From: Bicyclus anynana
Lineage: Eukaryota; Arthropoda; Insecta; Lepidoptera; Nymphalidae
Direction: 5' to 3'
DNA: 64,000 nucleotides
NCBI RefSeq assembly: GCF_947172395.1
Contig: NC_069095.1
Span: 11,283,321-11,347,320, forward strand
A model generated the notes under the pieces. It did not search any database and was not told where the DNA came from. It saw only the letters and a program-made list of their open reading frames with translations. Below are positions 36,626 through 47,689 of the stretch, piece by piece; within the stretch, counting starts at the first letter, position 1; every line of letters begins with the position of its first letter. Both the position numbers and the translations under genes were made by a program.

Positions 36626-36941
36626 TATAAAAATAAATTCAACCGACTTCCAAATCAAAAATGAACCTTAACTAAAAAGCCAAAAATAACATCTTACCTA
36701 TGTGCTACCTTCTGATAAGTTTGAAGGCGGTGCCAAGCCAGTGATGTATTAATTCAAGCCGTTTAAATTTCAAAACTTCTGTGGTTCTTTCAGAAACAGC
36801 TTTAATTAAAACAGGACACTGGATTGGCACCGCCCTCAAATTGATCAGAAGGTAGCACATAGGTAAGATGTTATTTTATGCTAAAAAAACATACATACAG
36901 CCGAACGTAGAACCTCCTCGTTTTTGGAAGTCGGTTAAAAA
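36626..36941 (+). mobile_element. Short relative of the 18574 element
   Basis: It has the left arm and part of the right arm, then jumps to the conserved end (cagccgaacgtagaacctcc, gtcggttaaaaa). The tandem repeat is absent. Confidence 0.82.
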
Positions 36942-37351
36942 TATAAACACAATAATTAGCAGAAGAAATTAGTATACATTTGTCGTCCGACAATAAATTA
37001 AATGAACAATAATAATATTTATGTTCCTGACATGAAAAAACCCAGTTGTGGGAATCCATCCCACCTTGTACGCATTAGGCAGAGTCATCACTTAAACGGC
37101 CATCGCTGGAGGTCAAGCTACACAGTCAAAGACATAATCTTCTTCACTATACTTGAAATTTTCTTAGATGTCAATTTTAAACAACAATAATGGCTGACTA
37201 TGAACCAAAGACAATCAGTAGGGTTGAGAAGTTAACCGCGGGCATCGTAACGATATCAAGTAGGTATCGTTATATCTGAAATAACTAAACTAAAATATCC
37301 GTTACTATACGTCATCTTAAAAAACGAATACGTTCCATATTCGTTTCGTTT

Positions 37352-37393
37352 TCCAACTTTTCAGTTGTGTGCATTTTAGGAAATTAAATATCA
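37352..37393 (+). mobile_element. SINE-A micro-fragment
   Basis: A 42-bp piece of the middle block (ccaacttttcagttgtgtgc) and the start of the next block. Confidence 0.6.
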
Positions 37394-37454
37394 TTTTAAG
37401 AATATATACACCAAGGAGAAGAAGTGAATCATGAAATACATGAAAATGTTGGAT

Positions 37455-37484
37455 ATAGTAATAATAATAATAATAATAATAATA
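37455..37484. repeat. (TAA)n microsatellite
   Basis: About ten TAA units. Confidence 0.9.
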
Positions 37485-38100
37485 TAGCCTTTATTTCCAA
37501 GTACATAAATTACAAAAATTTTACAGTTTACATTTTTAAAAATTACAAAAGTTAAAAAACATTAACATTTCATTTCATTTTGTTGGATATAGTAGCGACA
37601 TTATTTCCGCATACGAATATTTTTGAAATAAAGTCAGTGGCAATTTACAATGGAAATTTTTAATTTTTAAATTGTTATTTATAAGCCACAAAGGACACAA
37701 ATATTAAAATTAAAAAATAAGTACATAATTATCGACAAGTTATAATTTCATGTATCTTTCCCGTCTCTTCAATTCATAGACAATCTAGCATTACGAAATG
37801 TCAAAGTCGCAACATTTTCGTTAATCTGTAGAAATAAAACTTGTTGTGATTTCGTTTTTAGTGAAATAAATGTGATTTATTAGTTAATTACAAGCAGTTT
37901 TTATGTAATTCGCGGTGTGCGCGTTAAATGAAGTGATGTGTATATAAATGATTTAGTTTAAACGGACGGTTTGTGAGAAATATGTGAATGTCGTGACGAC
38001 GGATCTTTGTTTACCTTTTTTGCCATGTAAGGAAAAAAATACTATACCTAATTTTGATTCAGTATAATATAAAAATCAAAAATTTATTTATTTCTATTAA

Positions 38101-38515
38101 GGTACTGCTACACATGCTCTAAAATAGCATACTAAAAAGGTGCTATTAAGTATGCTCCACACGAGCATGTTTATCGTCAGCAGGCAATAAGCATGTTCAA
38201 AGCAAACATACCAATTACACATGCTATTTTGTATCTTTCGCTCTCTGTCTATAGTATCGTGTTAGACAGGGAGAGATGAAGGTGAAGAGAATACAGAATA
38301 GCAATGCTGATCGACTAGCATACTCAATAAGCAAACCTGTTCAGACTCGCTGAAAGCACGCCCCCTTCCACCCAGATTGCATGATTGTTGATTCTTGAGC
38401 AAGCTCGAAATAAGCATGCTCATTAATAGCAATGTTGCGATACACATGCTAATAAGTAGCAACTACTCAATAGTAGCACGCTTTCGTGCTTGAAATGAGC
38501 ATGTGTAACAGTAGC
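38101..38515. mobile_element. MITE rich in AGCATG motifs
   Basis: Terminal repeats 'ggtactgctacacatgctc' and reverse 'gctactgttacacatgctc' (17 of 19). Inside, 'tgctattttgtatctttcgc' and 'gagaatacagaatagca' also face each other around 'ctctgtctatag'. The whole is nearly palindromic. Confidence 0.8.
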
Positions 38516-38640
38516 TTTACAAGCACTCTTAAAACGTCAAGACAGTTATGTCATGATTTAATGGTGATAATTAAAATCAAATATTAAAATTAAAGTTACG
38601 GGGTTCCAAAGCGCCTTGGTCTGAAAAGAGTACCTAGTAA
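38512..38640 (+). repeat. Dispersed repeat E, copy 3
   Basis: It abuts the MITE at 38101: 'tttacaagcactcttaaaac' to 'ccttggtctgaaaagag'. Confidence 0.65.
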
Positions 38641-38814
38641 TTAGCCTCCAAAAAATAGAATTGCTAAGTAGGTATACTTTAGTTTAAAGACAGTAAAGCA
38701 AAAGTTTAATCTTTACTTATAATTTACAGGTAAAGTTTGTGGTGTTTTAGGTAGTAATTTTTAGATTTTGAAAATTATTTTAACACGTTATTTGTAAGTG
38801 TCATGGACTATACA

Positions 38815-38877
38815 TTATACCCGAATTCTCACGGCAACGGGAACTACACGGGTGTAACCGCGGTGCGTCGGGTAGTC
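38815..38877 (+). mobile_element. Helitron-2 3' remnant
   Basis: It reads 'ctcacggcaacgggaactac', then 'acgggtgtaaccgcg', then 'gcgtcgggtag'. Confidence 0.65.
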
Positions 38878-39296
38878 GTCATATAAAATCTATGCAAATA
38901 CATGATAATATTGCATTAATTGAACATTAAATACAAATAACTATTTACGATTACATAATATTACATAAATTTTCGTATTACATTCAATTCCACACTATTT
39001 GATCATCCAAAACACTATATTAACAAGCATCACAAACGAATGACGATTATTACCTGCGATGCGGAAATCAAAACGTAATTTAATCACGAATCCGATTTAT
39101 TCAAATAATCACGAAAGTTCCATTCCGTATCGAATTAATTCCAATGCAACCACAGCGATACTTTTACATTTTTAATTGAATAATTTGTAATTTAATTGTG
39201 AAAATAGCTCAAACATTGCCTCGTTGGTTGGTTAATTCTATTAGTTTTATTCATTAGTGACAAGTAAGCTCACGTGATGTTTATTGATGATAGATT

Positions 39297-39471
39297 GACG
39301 GCCTCCGTGGCGCAGAGGTATGCGCGGTGGATTTACAAGACGGAGGTAACGATCCCGGCTGCGCCGATTGAGGTTTTCTTAATTAGTCCAGGTCTGGGTG
39401 GTGGGCTAGTTACCAAAGAGGTGTCGCCAAGCGATTTAGCGTTCCGGTACAATGTCATGTAAAAACCGAAG
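39297..39471 (+). mobile_element. SINE-B 5' half
   Basis: The head is intact apart from 'gaggtaacgatcccggctgc'. The copy stops at 'gtaaaaaccgaag', followed directly by a reverse RTE fragment. Confidence 0.86.
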
Positions 39472-39482
39472 TTATACACTGC

Positions 39483-39536
39483 GCTGGCCGATGCGGGGTC
39501 GCCATTCCAACACCTTGGGACCCCAACGTTCATCGG
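39483..39536 (-). mobile_element. RTE LINE micro-fragment
   Basis: Its reverse complement matches 'gccgatgggcgttggggtcc' and 'ctggagtggcgaccccgc' of the copy at 43694. Confidence 0.75.
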
Positions 39537-40094
39537 CTCCTCAACCAGCTATTATCAATGAATTTACATTCCATCAATATTTTTGTTTCTGTGACTTACA
39601 TAATATAAACTAAGACTAAATGCAGAATAAAAACCCAAAATCAACCTAATTTAATAGATATCAAGCCAATTTCAAGTGTCATTTTTATTAATTTGTGACG
39701 ATGTCTACGCTGCTTAACAAACAACTGAGCTCAAGTCATCAAATACCCACTTATTAATACCAACACTGATACCTCCACTCTACAATAACATAAATAATGA
39801 ATGTTAACACCACCTGTAATCGAGAAACTTGTAACACATAGTTTGCTATTGTAAATTAAAACTCATTAACTCAGCGTCAAACCCCTTTGGAAGGCAGATC
39901 GTATAATCGCGATAACACTGCACAACGGAAATCAATACGTAATTTAATCATGAATGATTAATGAAAATGTAACAAGCGTTCTGTTTAGCGCTAAATCACT
40001 TTCTAATGATCGCGAGTTTGGGTTGAATACTAAAATTTAGATGCTTGAATACCTTCAATGACATATTTAAAACGTTTGCTAGTCCCTGGCACGA

Positions 40095-40260
40095 CCGAGG
40101 AAACCTGCATATCAGAGAATTTTCTTAATTCTCTGCGTGTGTGTAGTCTGCCAATCCACATTGGGCCAGCGTGGTGGACTATTGGCCTAACCCCTCTCAT
40201 TCTGAGAGGAGACTCGAGCTCAGCAGTGAGCCGAATATGGGTTGATAATGATGATGATGA
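40095..40260 (+). mobile_element. SINE-A 3' half
   Basis: It runs from 'gaggaaacctgcatatcaga' to the GATGATGATGA tail, well preserved, 5'-truncated. Confidence 0.87.
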
Positions 40261-40542
40261 AGTATTGGGCATCCACTAGCAATCCAATAGTACGTATATC
40301 ATGATTTTATTTCAATAGTAATTACACCCGTCAGTTAATAACAACGATGTTACAAAATCAATAGCCCATTAATAGCTCAATTAAACTGATAACGGAACTA
40401 AATGATTGCTCGCTCATAATTATTGTAAACTAAACTCGCGTAGTCACGTAGCGGCTAACATTTCACACACTATTTGCCCGTTCTACCCTCCGCTAACCTA
40501 ATCGCCATAAATTCCAATGTTTTTTTCAAATTAAAATACAAA

Positions 40543-40757
40543 CCCCCGGCCGAAGGCCCCTTTATTTTTGCTTGGGTACCTACCTTGGGTACCTAATACC
40601 CAGCCGTAGTCGCGGTCGAAGGCCGCGCGTTCCGTTTTTTGTGCTTGGGTAAAATGCCCAGCCGTAGTCACGGTCGAAGGCTCTATCACAAACTCCCGGC
40701 CGAAGGCCGCACTTTTCTTTTGCATCGGTAAAATACCCAGCCGTAGTTACGGTAGTA
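40543..40757. repeat. GC-rich imperfect tandem repeat
   Basis: 'cccagccgtagtc' recurs at about 40599, 40658 and 40738, and 'cggccgaaggcc' at 40548 and 40697. Units of roughly 58-80 bp stand out in very AT-rich DNA. Open minus-strand frames (DRDYGW repeated) are by-products of the repetition. Confidence 0.75.
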
Positions 40758-40962
40758 ATTGAAATTAAGCATAACAATTATGCAACATAAACTACAGGTG
40801 GTACTGTATGATTATAATAATTAATTAGACAATATTAAAAACAAACAAAAAAAATGGAAAAAATGTCATTAGTAGGTAGTAAAATAAATTACATAATTGT
40901 GTGAGTGTATTCTTGCTGCGATGTTATACAGGTTGTCCCAAAAAGTGTCCTTTCAGTTTTGT

Positions 40963-41090
40963 TTTAAACGACTTCCAAAAAGGAGGAGGTTCTACGTTCG
41001 GCTGTATGTATGTTTTTTCGTTTTTTTTTTATGTATGTCCAGCGATAATTCCGTCATTTATGGAGCGATTTTGAAAATTCTTTTTTTGTT
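40963..41090 (-). mobile_element. Conserved end of the 18574-type element
   Basis: 'cgacttccaaaaaggaggag', 'gttctacgttcggctgtatg', 'tgtccagcgataattccgtc' mirror 19670-19798. Confidence 0.78.
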
Positions 41091-41243
41091 TAAATATATG
41101 CTTGTAAACAAACTCGTAGCATTTAAAAGATTTTTGACCGTGCTCGGAAGATTTTTGAACAATAAATTCTAGCCTTCGCTTATCATATCCATTTTTGAAG
41201 TTAGCTACTTGCATTTTACAGATTTTGGAACTTATTAAATAGT

Positions 41244-41375
41244 ATAAAACAAAGTCGCTTTCTCTGTCCCTATATCCCTATGTATGCATAAATATTTAAA
41301 ACTACGCAACAGATTTTGATGCGATTATTTAATAGATAGAGGAAGGTTTACCCGACTTTGCACGGGTGCAATGCT
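41244..41375 (+). mobile_element. Helitron-4 partial copy
   Basis: It reads 'aaacaaagtcgctttctctg', 'tccctatatccctatgtatg', 'gattttgatgcgattattta' and 'cgactttgcacgggtgcaat'. This pattern is common in moth genomes (memory, not a search). Confidence 0.6.
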
Positions 41376-41407
41376 GATACTGAATACACTACCGAAAAAC
41401 TGTAAAC

Positions 41408-41653
41408 GTTGTATATAAAAACATGCGGCTTCGCATGGGTATCACACGCGAAAGTTTATGTGTAAGTGTGTGTGTATGTTTGTTCCTCCTTTACGCTGCG
41501 GCTAATGAAGCGATTTGGCTGAAATTTGGAATGGAAATATATTTCACTCTGGATCAAAACATAGGTTACTTTTCATCCCGGAAATATCTATGGTTTCCGT
41601 TGGATTTGTGAAAAACTGAATTCCACGCGGACGAAGTCGCGGACTTCCGCTAG
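41408..41653 (+). mobile_element. Helitron-1-like copy with divergent 5' end
   Basis: The body is typical (gaagcgatttggctgaaatt, ccgcggac-like end, CTAG at 41650-41653). The 5' 70 bp (acatgcggcttcgcatgggt) look like the end of another Helitron family, so this may be a nested or chimeric copy. Confidence 0.74.
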
Positions 41654-41928
41654 CTTAAAATAAATAAGCTATGAAATGACATGCGTTTTCTAACTTCATT
41701 TCTAATTTGTTTGATGGTAGACATTAGCCATTGAGTGGGACTGTAGTATAAGTATAAAATAGGCTACCTGCCTCTTTTTTATTTTTAAACAGTGTTTAAA
41801 CTGAATTATGGAAGTGTTATATGCTATATTTTATTTTGTCCCGTCAATATTAACCAGTAAAAAATTTAATATAAATGAAAAAAATATCTACGTAAAATTT
41901 TTGCCGCCGAAACACAATACATTAGCAA

Positions 41929-42078
41929 GTGACGTCATTCATAGAGATAACAGTGTGATTGGCGTTTGCAGTGATGTGATATATCACGTCACCGCTAGCG
42001 CCAATCACAAACCGATACCTTGTAGCGAATGACGTCACAGTTTATGATTGGCCGCAAACGCCAATCATAAACTGTGAC
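41929..42078. repeat. Two tandem hairpins with CRE-like TGACGTCA sites
   Basis: A perfect 19-bp stem (gtcacagtttatgattggc at 42034-42052 and 42060-42078) follows a longer hairpin centred on 'gtgatatatcac' at about 41981 with outer arms 'tgtgattggcg' (41954, 41999). A perfect 12-bp inverted pair gtgacgtcattc (41929, 42027) frames the first hairpin. It is probably a MITE, but function is possible because of the CRE-like motifs. Confidence 0.8.
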
Positions 42079-42085
42079 GACGAAA

Positions 42086-43464
42086 AATGTGATAAAAATA
42101 CAATTTTGTTTTATAAAAATATTACAATTACGAGATTATTTTCACAAATAATAATGTGATTAGAGTTTCTAGACATCTAAACTGCCTGATTGCAAAAAAA
42201 AATCTTAGTTTTTTTATACAGCAGGCGAGTAGCCTATTGTAGGTATCAGAGATTGTAACAATTAAACTCGGCGTAATATAACATTTATGGTACACGGTCG
42301 TGGAAAACTGAAATAATTTATAAAGTAGAAACTGATAACAGATTGGAAATAACCTTTCATTTCCTCGGGCCGGATATTCCGGATAATTTATAGCCGAGTT
42401 CCTCGTAGTTGGGAAGCGGTGGATGAAGTTTGTTAACCTTTTTGACCTGGATGAATCGTTAATCAGTTTTATTGAATTGGAATATCTGTGAGAACAAAAT
42501 TTAAGAACGTAATCCTGGACTTTGTTCTGTCTTTTTTGTCTAGTGGCTAGCTTATTCAGGGTTGAGATAAGGCTTAAAACTTATGATTTTTTATCGAATG
42601 GTTAACGAAACGAGTTTAATTTGGCTCACTTGATCCTAAATAAGTGCCTCATTGGTCAAGAGCATTTATTCCCAAAGAGGTTCGAGTTGACCTCCAAGGC
42701 CGAGACAGAGACTCGAGCTAAACTGTGAGCCGAATATGGGTTGGTAATGATGAGATATGTCACTAGCGCATCGTAACTGAGGCGAACAATGGTGCCTGAT
42801 TGTTTTTTTTTTATTTAGACCAATAGTAGACAACGAAAGTTATTTAATCAAATAATTCCTTTCGAGTTGTGTGTCCAGGAAGTGTAAATGGGACATACTA
42901 CTTTTTTACGTTTAACAATTTTTTTGTATATATACTATATAGGTACTTTTAACGGTCACATTTAAAATAAAATGTATTTAAAAACTTAAAATCATTTATT
43001 ACGGATTCCAATTTCCAAAGATGTACAACATTAGTAAGTAAAAGAATTGACCTTTCGCTTTTAATATAATTAGTTTAGTATTCCAGACGTTCGTTAGGAT
43101 TTAATTTTAAAGTTTTGAAATTTAGTTTGTATACGGCATACAATTTTAAGTTTCAACAAAATTAACAGTTTTATTAGATTCGTCGAAAAAAAGTTGAGCG
43201 ACTCATTTAATTAGGAATGTCACTTAACTTCAAAGACGAATGGAAAAAAACGTAAACTGAAACATTAGCAAAAAGCTGAATTTCAGAATGTTTTATTCTT
43301 GAGTTCATTGACCTGACTGCCATGCATTTCGCCTAGATAATATTCAAATTGGTGAAAAACTCTTCAATATTTTTATCGGAACAAGTTTTTGCCATCCTTT
43401 GAATGACTGTCTGGAGCACGAAACTTGAATTAAAAGCACAAATAAAGAAACTATTCATTAGTTT
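42086..43464. other. Intron 1, no exon seen
   Basis: AT-rich intron sequence with one SINE-A remnant. Confidence 0.55.
42707..42754 (+). mobile_element. SINE-A 3' remnant
   Basis: A degraded tail: 'gactcgagctaaactgtgag' then 'ccgaatatgggttggtaatg'. Confidence 0.6.
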
Positions 43465-43570
43465 CTTTTTCTAGGTTATGCCACATATCACAGGGTATTA
43501 TTCTTAAATAATTGTGGTGTGTGGCATAATGTAGTAATAAATATATTTTCTTTCTTTCTTTCTTTCTTTA
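43465..43570 (+). mobile_element. LINE tail with hairpin and TTTC repeats
   Basis: 'tatgccacatatcacag' and 'attgtggtgtgtggcata' form a stem with about 17 bp of loop. Then 'atgtagtaataaatatattt' and (TTTC)n follow. The region from the second arm on matches the nested insert at 60194. Confidence 0.62.
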
Positions 43571-43693
43571 GTTTCTTTATAGATTCACACTGTACCTACA
43601 ATAACAATTCATTTATTTACAAGCAGGCTTAGTTAACAAACACTCTTATAAACGGAAGGTACTAGGTACTTATATCTTTACTAATATTATAAA

Positions 43694-44040
43694 GTGGTAA
43701 TGCTTGGGGTTTCTCTGCGTGATCGAATCAGAAATGAGGAGATCCGCAGACGAATTAAAGTCACTGATATAGTTCAGCGAGTCGCGAAGCTGAAGTGGCA
43801 ATGGGCAGGCCACATAGTTCGAAGAGCCGATGGGCGTTGGGGTCCCAAGGTACTGGAGTGGCGACCCCGCACCGGAAAGCGCAGTGTTGGTCGACCCCCC
43901 ACTAGGTGGACCGGAGACATCAAGCGGGTTGCAGGGAGCCGCTGGATGCTGGCGGCTCGAGACCGTTTTGTTTGGACGTTCATGCAAGAGGCCTATGTCC
44001 GGCAGTGGACGTCCATCGGCTGACAATGATAATGATGATG
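43694..44040 (+). mobile_element. RTE-type LINE 3' end, frame still open
   Basis: The frame is uninterrupted: VSLRDRIRNEEIRRRIKVTD, KLKWQWAGHIVRRADGRWGP, RSVGRPPTRWTGDIKRVAGS, EAYVRQWTSIG, then stop and 'caatgataatgatgatga'. It is 5'-truncated, and the first 20 bp upstream are a Helitron 5' end (tctttactaatattataaag at 43675). No catalytic RT motif (YADD) is present. Confidence 0.9.
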
Positions 44041-44043
44041 AAT

Positions 44044-44063
44044 AGGGTAGGGTAGGGTAGGGT
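44044..44063. repeat. (TAGGG)4 tract
   Basis: It lies between the RTE LINE tail and Helitron-like sequence. It is too short and of the wrong unit for an insect (TTAGG) telomere. Confidence 0.8.
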
Positions 44064-44929
44064 CGACTCTGTATCTACTGAACCGATTTTGCAGATAAAA
44101 ATAATTTTCAAAATCAACTCAGTAGTTCCAACTATAACACCACAGAAGTTACCTCTTTATAATATTAAGTATACATTTGGAAAACAAACCCCACCGTTAA
44201 TTAGAAGAGTTAAATTTATTTCTATATATACTCATTTTGCGTGGTTTTTCCTTCGTTGAAGGTTTGCAGTCTAAATATTTATGAAAATTTCGAGCACTAT
44301 ACGCTACACGATGCTTAAATAGTAGCATGTTTTAACTTCACCGTAAATAGCTTTCAAACAGTTAAAAAATTACATATTTGTATTGTTTGTACATATATAA
44401 ATATTTATTTGTATATTTTGTTGCATGGGACTTTTTGAGACCCATTTCAAAGGAACTTCAACTAAACTTGACTCCTGTTAGATCCGAACTCTTTTTAATG
44501 ACGCCATTATTTCGAATGTCATTTGTCTCGCACTTTATTTGTTTTTCACATATTTTTAATAAGCTTTTCATCATCATCATCATCATTATTCCATGGACAT
44601 GAAAGTTTAATAAGCTTTTGCTATTAATTAATTATAAACCTACTCGTAGATCGCGTAATAGCTTAACCATAAAATCACGTTTTATACTTGGACAGTGGAG
44701 GGTCTTTACCCTGTAATTAAAAAACTGCTACCTTCCAAAGCCATCACAGTATAAACTTAACCATACTAATGTCCGGGTATGCGAATTCTACCTGTGGACG
44801 AGCATTACTAAGGCTAACTTGTAAATAAAATAAAATAAAATAAAAAACATCATTAATTTAAGAACAACTCAATTATAATTTATAATAGGTGTGAAATGAC
44901 TAGCGAATTAACATATTAGAAATGATAGT

Positions 44930-45005
44930 ATAACATCATCACACTAATCACACTATCACATCACACTTCACACTCTCACATCACATCACACTTACACACT
45001 TATAT
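44930..45005. repeat. CACA/CATCA-rich low-complexity tract
   Basis: Irregular 'cacatcacac' units precede a Helitron-1. Confidence 0.7.
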
Positions 45006-45007
45006 TA

Positions 45008-45240
45008 TACCTTTATAATAGTTTACCAAAGTTTGTGTGTAAGTGTGAAAGTGTGTAAGTATGTCTGTTACTCTTTTACGCTACGGCTACTGAAGCGATT
45101 GGGCTGAAATTTGGAATGGAAATAGATTTTACTCTGGATTAAAACACATAGGCTACTTTTCATCCCGGAAAAATCCATGGTTCCCGCGGGATTTGTGAAA
45201 AACTGACTTCTACGCGGACGAAGTCGCAGGCGTCCGCTAG
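45008..45240 (+). mobile_element. Helitron-1 copy
   Basis: It is complete to 'gcaggcgtccgctag' before T. It starts in a CA-rich microsatellite. Confidence 0.85.
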
Positions 45241-45639
45241 TTTCTAATATGTTTGTTGGTAAACAGTACACATAGATTATGGCTTTAGTAAGTTGATGTC
45301 TGAAATTTTCTTTGGTTAAGCCTTGATGTCAATGTTAGTTACGATCCACTTTATCATTGAGACATCTAGATAGATTTAGGATGAAAATCCCTTATGGGCC
45401 ATCAATTTGTGTGTCTACTTTATCTATAAAAGTTTTACGTAGCAATCTATACCTATATTTTTACGTAGTTTTGGTTTGTAAGTAGATATATTTTTCTGTT
45501 TCTTGGTATATAATCGACTTGGGGACGCTCTAAGCTTGTTTCGTATGTAGGTATAAGGAGGTCACAAGGTTTTGATAAATGTAGACAACAAGGAGGATTC
45601 GAGTAGTCATAAATTGTGTTAAAAATAAATGTTGAGTTA

Positions 45640-45791
45640 GCCATTGACGGTCAATTATTCTCACGCTTCAGCAGCGCAAACGGCAGCGAAGACGTTTCAT
45701 AAGTCGAACCGTCATGCACGCAGTGACCAATACACGATCAGCTAGAGTCGTGGGTGCTGCAGAAACGTGAGAATAATTGATCGTCAATGGC
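45640..45791. mobile_element. 152-bp MITE
   Basis: Terminal inverted repeats begin gccattgacg and run 26 bp with one mismatch (…gtcaattattctcacg). No clear target duplication. The inside is GC-rich and has no ORF. Confidence 0.82.
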
Positions 45792-46081
45792 GTGCATTAT
45801 CGAAGGTTTACTGTCAAGTGCTGCGTATAAGCTAGTGAGAACGAACAACGCTACTAATTGGGTGTTTGGCTACCATTGAATATAATATTGATTAATATAA
45901 GATTTTTGGGAAAATTAAATCACATTAACCAATTTTCTCATAAAAAGAAATATTGTCGGAATGTTTGCAAAATAAATAAGTATATAATTTTTCTAATAAT
46001 AAATAAGTTATTAGAAAAAAAATATTTTTAGCATTCTCACACTTTAGCCACTTACAGTAACGTTTAGTTCAAACTCACCAT

Positions 46082-46225
46082 ATGGCAAATCCTATGATAT
46101 GCGGGCGACGGGGGGAAAGACTGCAGACGGGTGTGAAATCGTGCGTGCGGGGAAGACAGGTGCATCAGTCATGGGTTTTTCATTCATCGCTACACGCCCC
46201 CGGCCCGCGCGGGCCATCGGGAGTG
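46082..46225. other. GC-rich island in intron 1
   Basis: It holds 'gggcgacggggggaaagact' and 'cgcccccggcccgcgcgggc' in an AT-rich intron. No exon-like splice sites frame it. It could be a regulatory element, an old repeat or an alternative leader. Confidence 0.4.
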
Positions 46226-46387
46226 TTAAGTTGTCAAACTATAGTGGCTATCCCTAGTAAAAAGAGTCCGAAAATACCATCAATCTATTTTAAATGCAAA
46301 AGAATAATATTTCGTTTATTTCTGTTACTTTTATAAGCTCTGATGAAACTTTGACTATTTGTTTAAAAACCTCCTCCTTTTTTTGAA

Positions 46388-46412
46388 GTCAAATCAAATC
46401 AAATCAAATCAA
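46388..46412. repeat. (AATCA)n microsatellite
   Basis: Five units follow a remnant of the 18574-type end (cctcctccttttttt). Confidence 0.8.
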
Positions 46413-46762
46413 AAATCATTAGCAATCAAGTCAATCAATCATTAGCAAGCAAATCGGTTAATAAGCTGTATCGCTTTCGAATCAATACACGGAAAGGACC
46501 TTAAATACAAACTGCTTTCATACGGATTACAATAAGAATCTTATTCTGTTGAAATTCGGTAATATAAGTCCAAATAGTTCAGGTTGCAAAAGGTCCTTTA
46601 TCCTATTAAGAAAAAGAAACTTTCGTGATCAAGTATGTAATTAACTACGATTTTCTCTCAGCGGATTTGTTGAGCAGTAGGCATTTTGTGTCTTTATCGT
46701 CCTTTAACGTAACGTAATTTACGTGATTACCGAGGGCATTATTAGAAGCCTATTATTATTAA

Positions 46763-47239
46763 CTAGCGGACACCCGCGACTTCGTCCGCGTGGAAATCAA
46801 TGTAAACTTTCAAGCCCTATTTCACCACTTTAGAGTTTGAATTGTAGAATTTTTTGAATTCCATTATATTTCGTATTTATTTTATGATTTATGAAAAAAA
46901 ATTTAAAACCGTAATTCAAAAAATGAAGGACTTTCTATACAAACTTTCAACCTATATTTAACCCTCTTCTTATTTTATTTTTGCAGTAAAGAGTATCCTA
47001 TAACCTTCTCCGTATTATGGTCTTAAACCGTGCTAAGTTTCATTTGAATTCATTCAGTGGTTTCAGCGTGATGCCCGAATAACAAAAAAATACGGACAGA
47101 CGAGCCAGACAGACATAAACTCGAAAAAAAATATTTTTAGCTTCAGTATCGATTATATAATGCCCCCAACAAAAAAATTCAAAATATCTTCAATGTACAG
47201 AATGTACAAAATGTACAGAATTCGTATTATAAGTATAGA
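46763..47239 (-). mobile_element. Helitron-3 copy, full length
   Basis: In sense it starts 'tctatacttataatacgaat' and ends 'gcgggtgtccgctag' before T, 477 bp. The inside is unlike Helitron-1 and -2 (tgttgggggcattatataat, ctggctcgtctgtccgtatt). Confidence 0.83.
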
Positions 47240-47689
47240 TTCTAGATGGCGCTGTAGTTTGTTATGCCACGGTAACGTTTGGTGTTACAAATGGTGTAAG
47301 TAAAATTTCAAATTGCGAATAAATGTATAGACTTTGACCAATTTTATTATAAGTATAGATGTAATTATTTTACACCTAGGTAAGGATTTCTGGGTTCAAA
47401 GCTTTTATCTATTCCCCGTTGGTTTGATAGACTCAAGATTTAGGAAACCAATAAAACACAAACAAATTTTATAAAGTTTCTTACCGAATTTGACTTTTCC
47501 AGCAAGCAACGTTTCAAAGAAAACGGCACTTTGACGAAAAGTCAACGGGTTGTCTTACATTTTTTTAGTTAGCTGTGTGAACTATACTTTTTTACATTGG
47601 CTTCAGCTATCCGTTTCAGTAAGCTAGGGGTCCGTTAGAAGGCACAATCATAGAAACACGTCAAAGCTACGTCTTCCAAGTCGGCTCGC

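Noticed and set aside
43694..44040. 109-residue open frame as a host gene
   Set aside because: Its sequence is the C-terminal part of an RTE-type retrotransposon with the family's GAT tail.
44044..44063. Telomere-like repeat
   Set aside because: Four TAGGG units only. Insect telomeres use TTAGG, and the context is a LINE tail junction.
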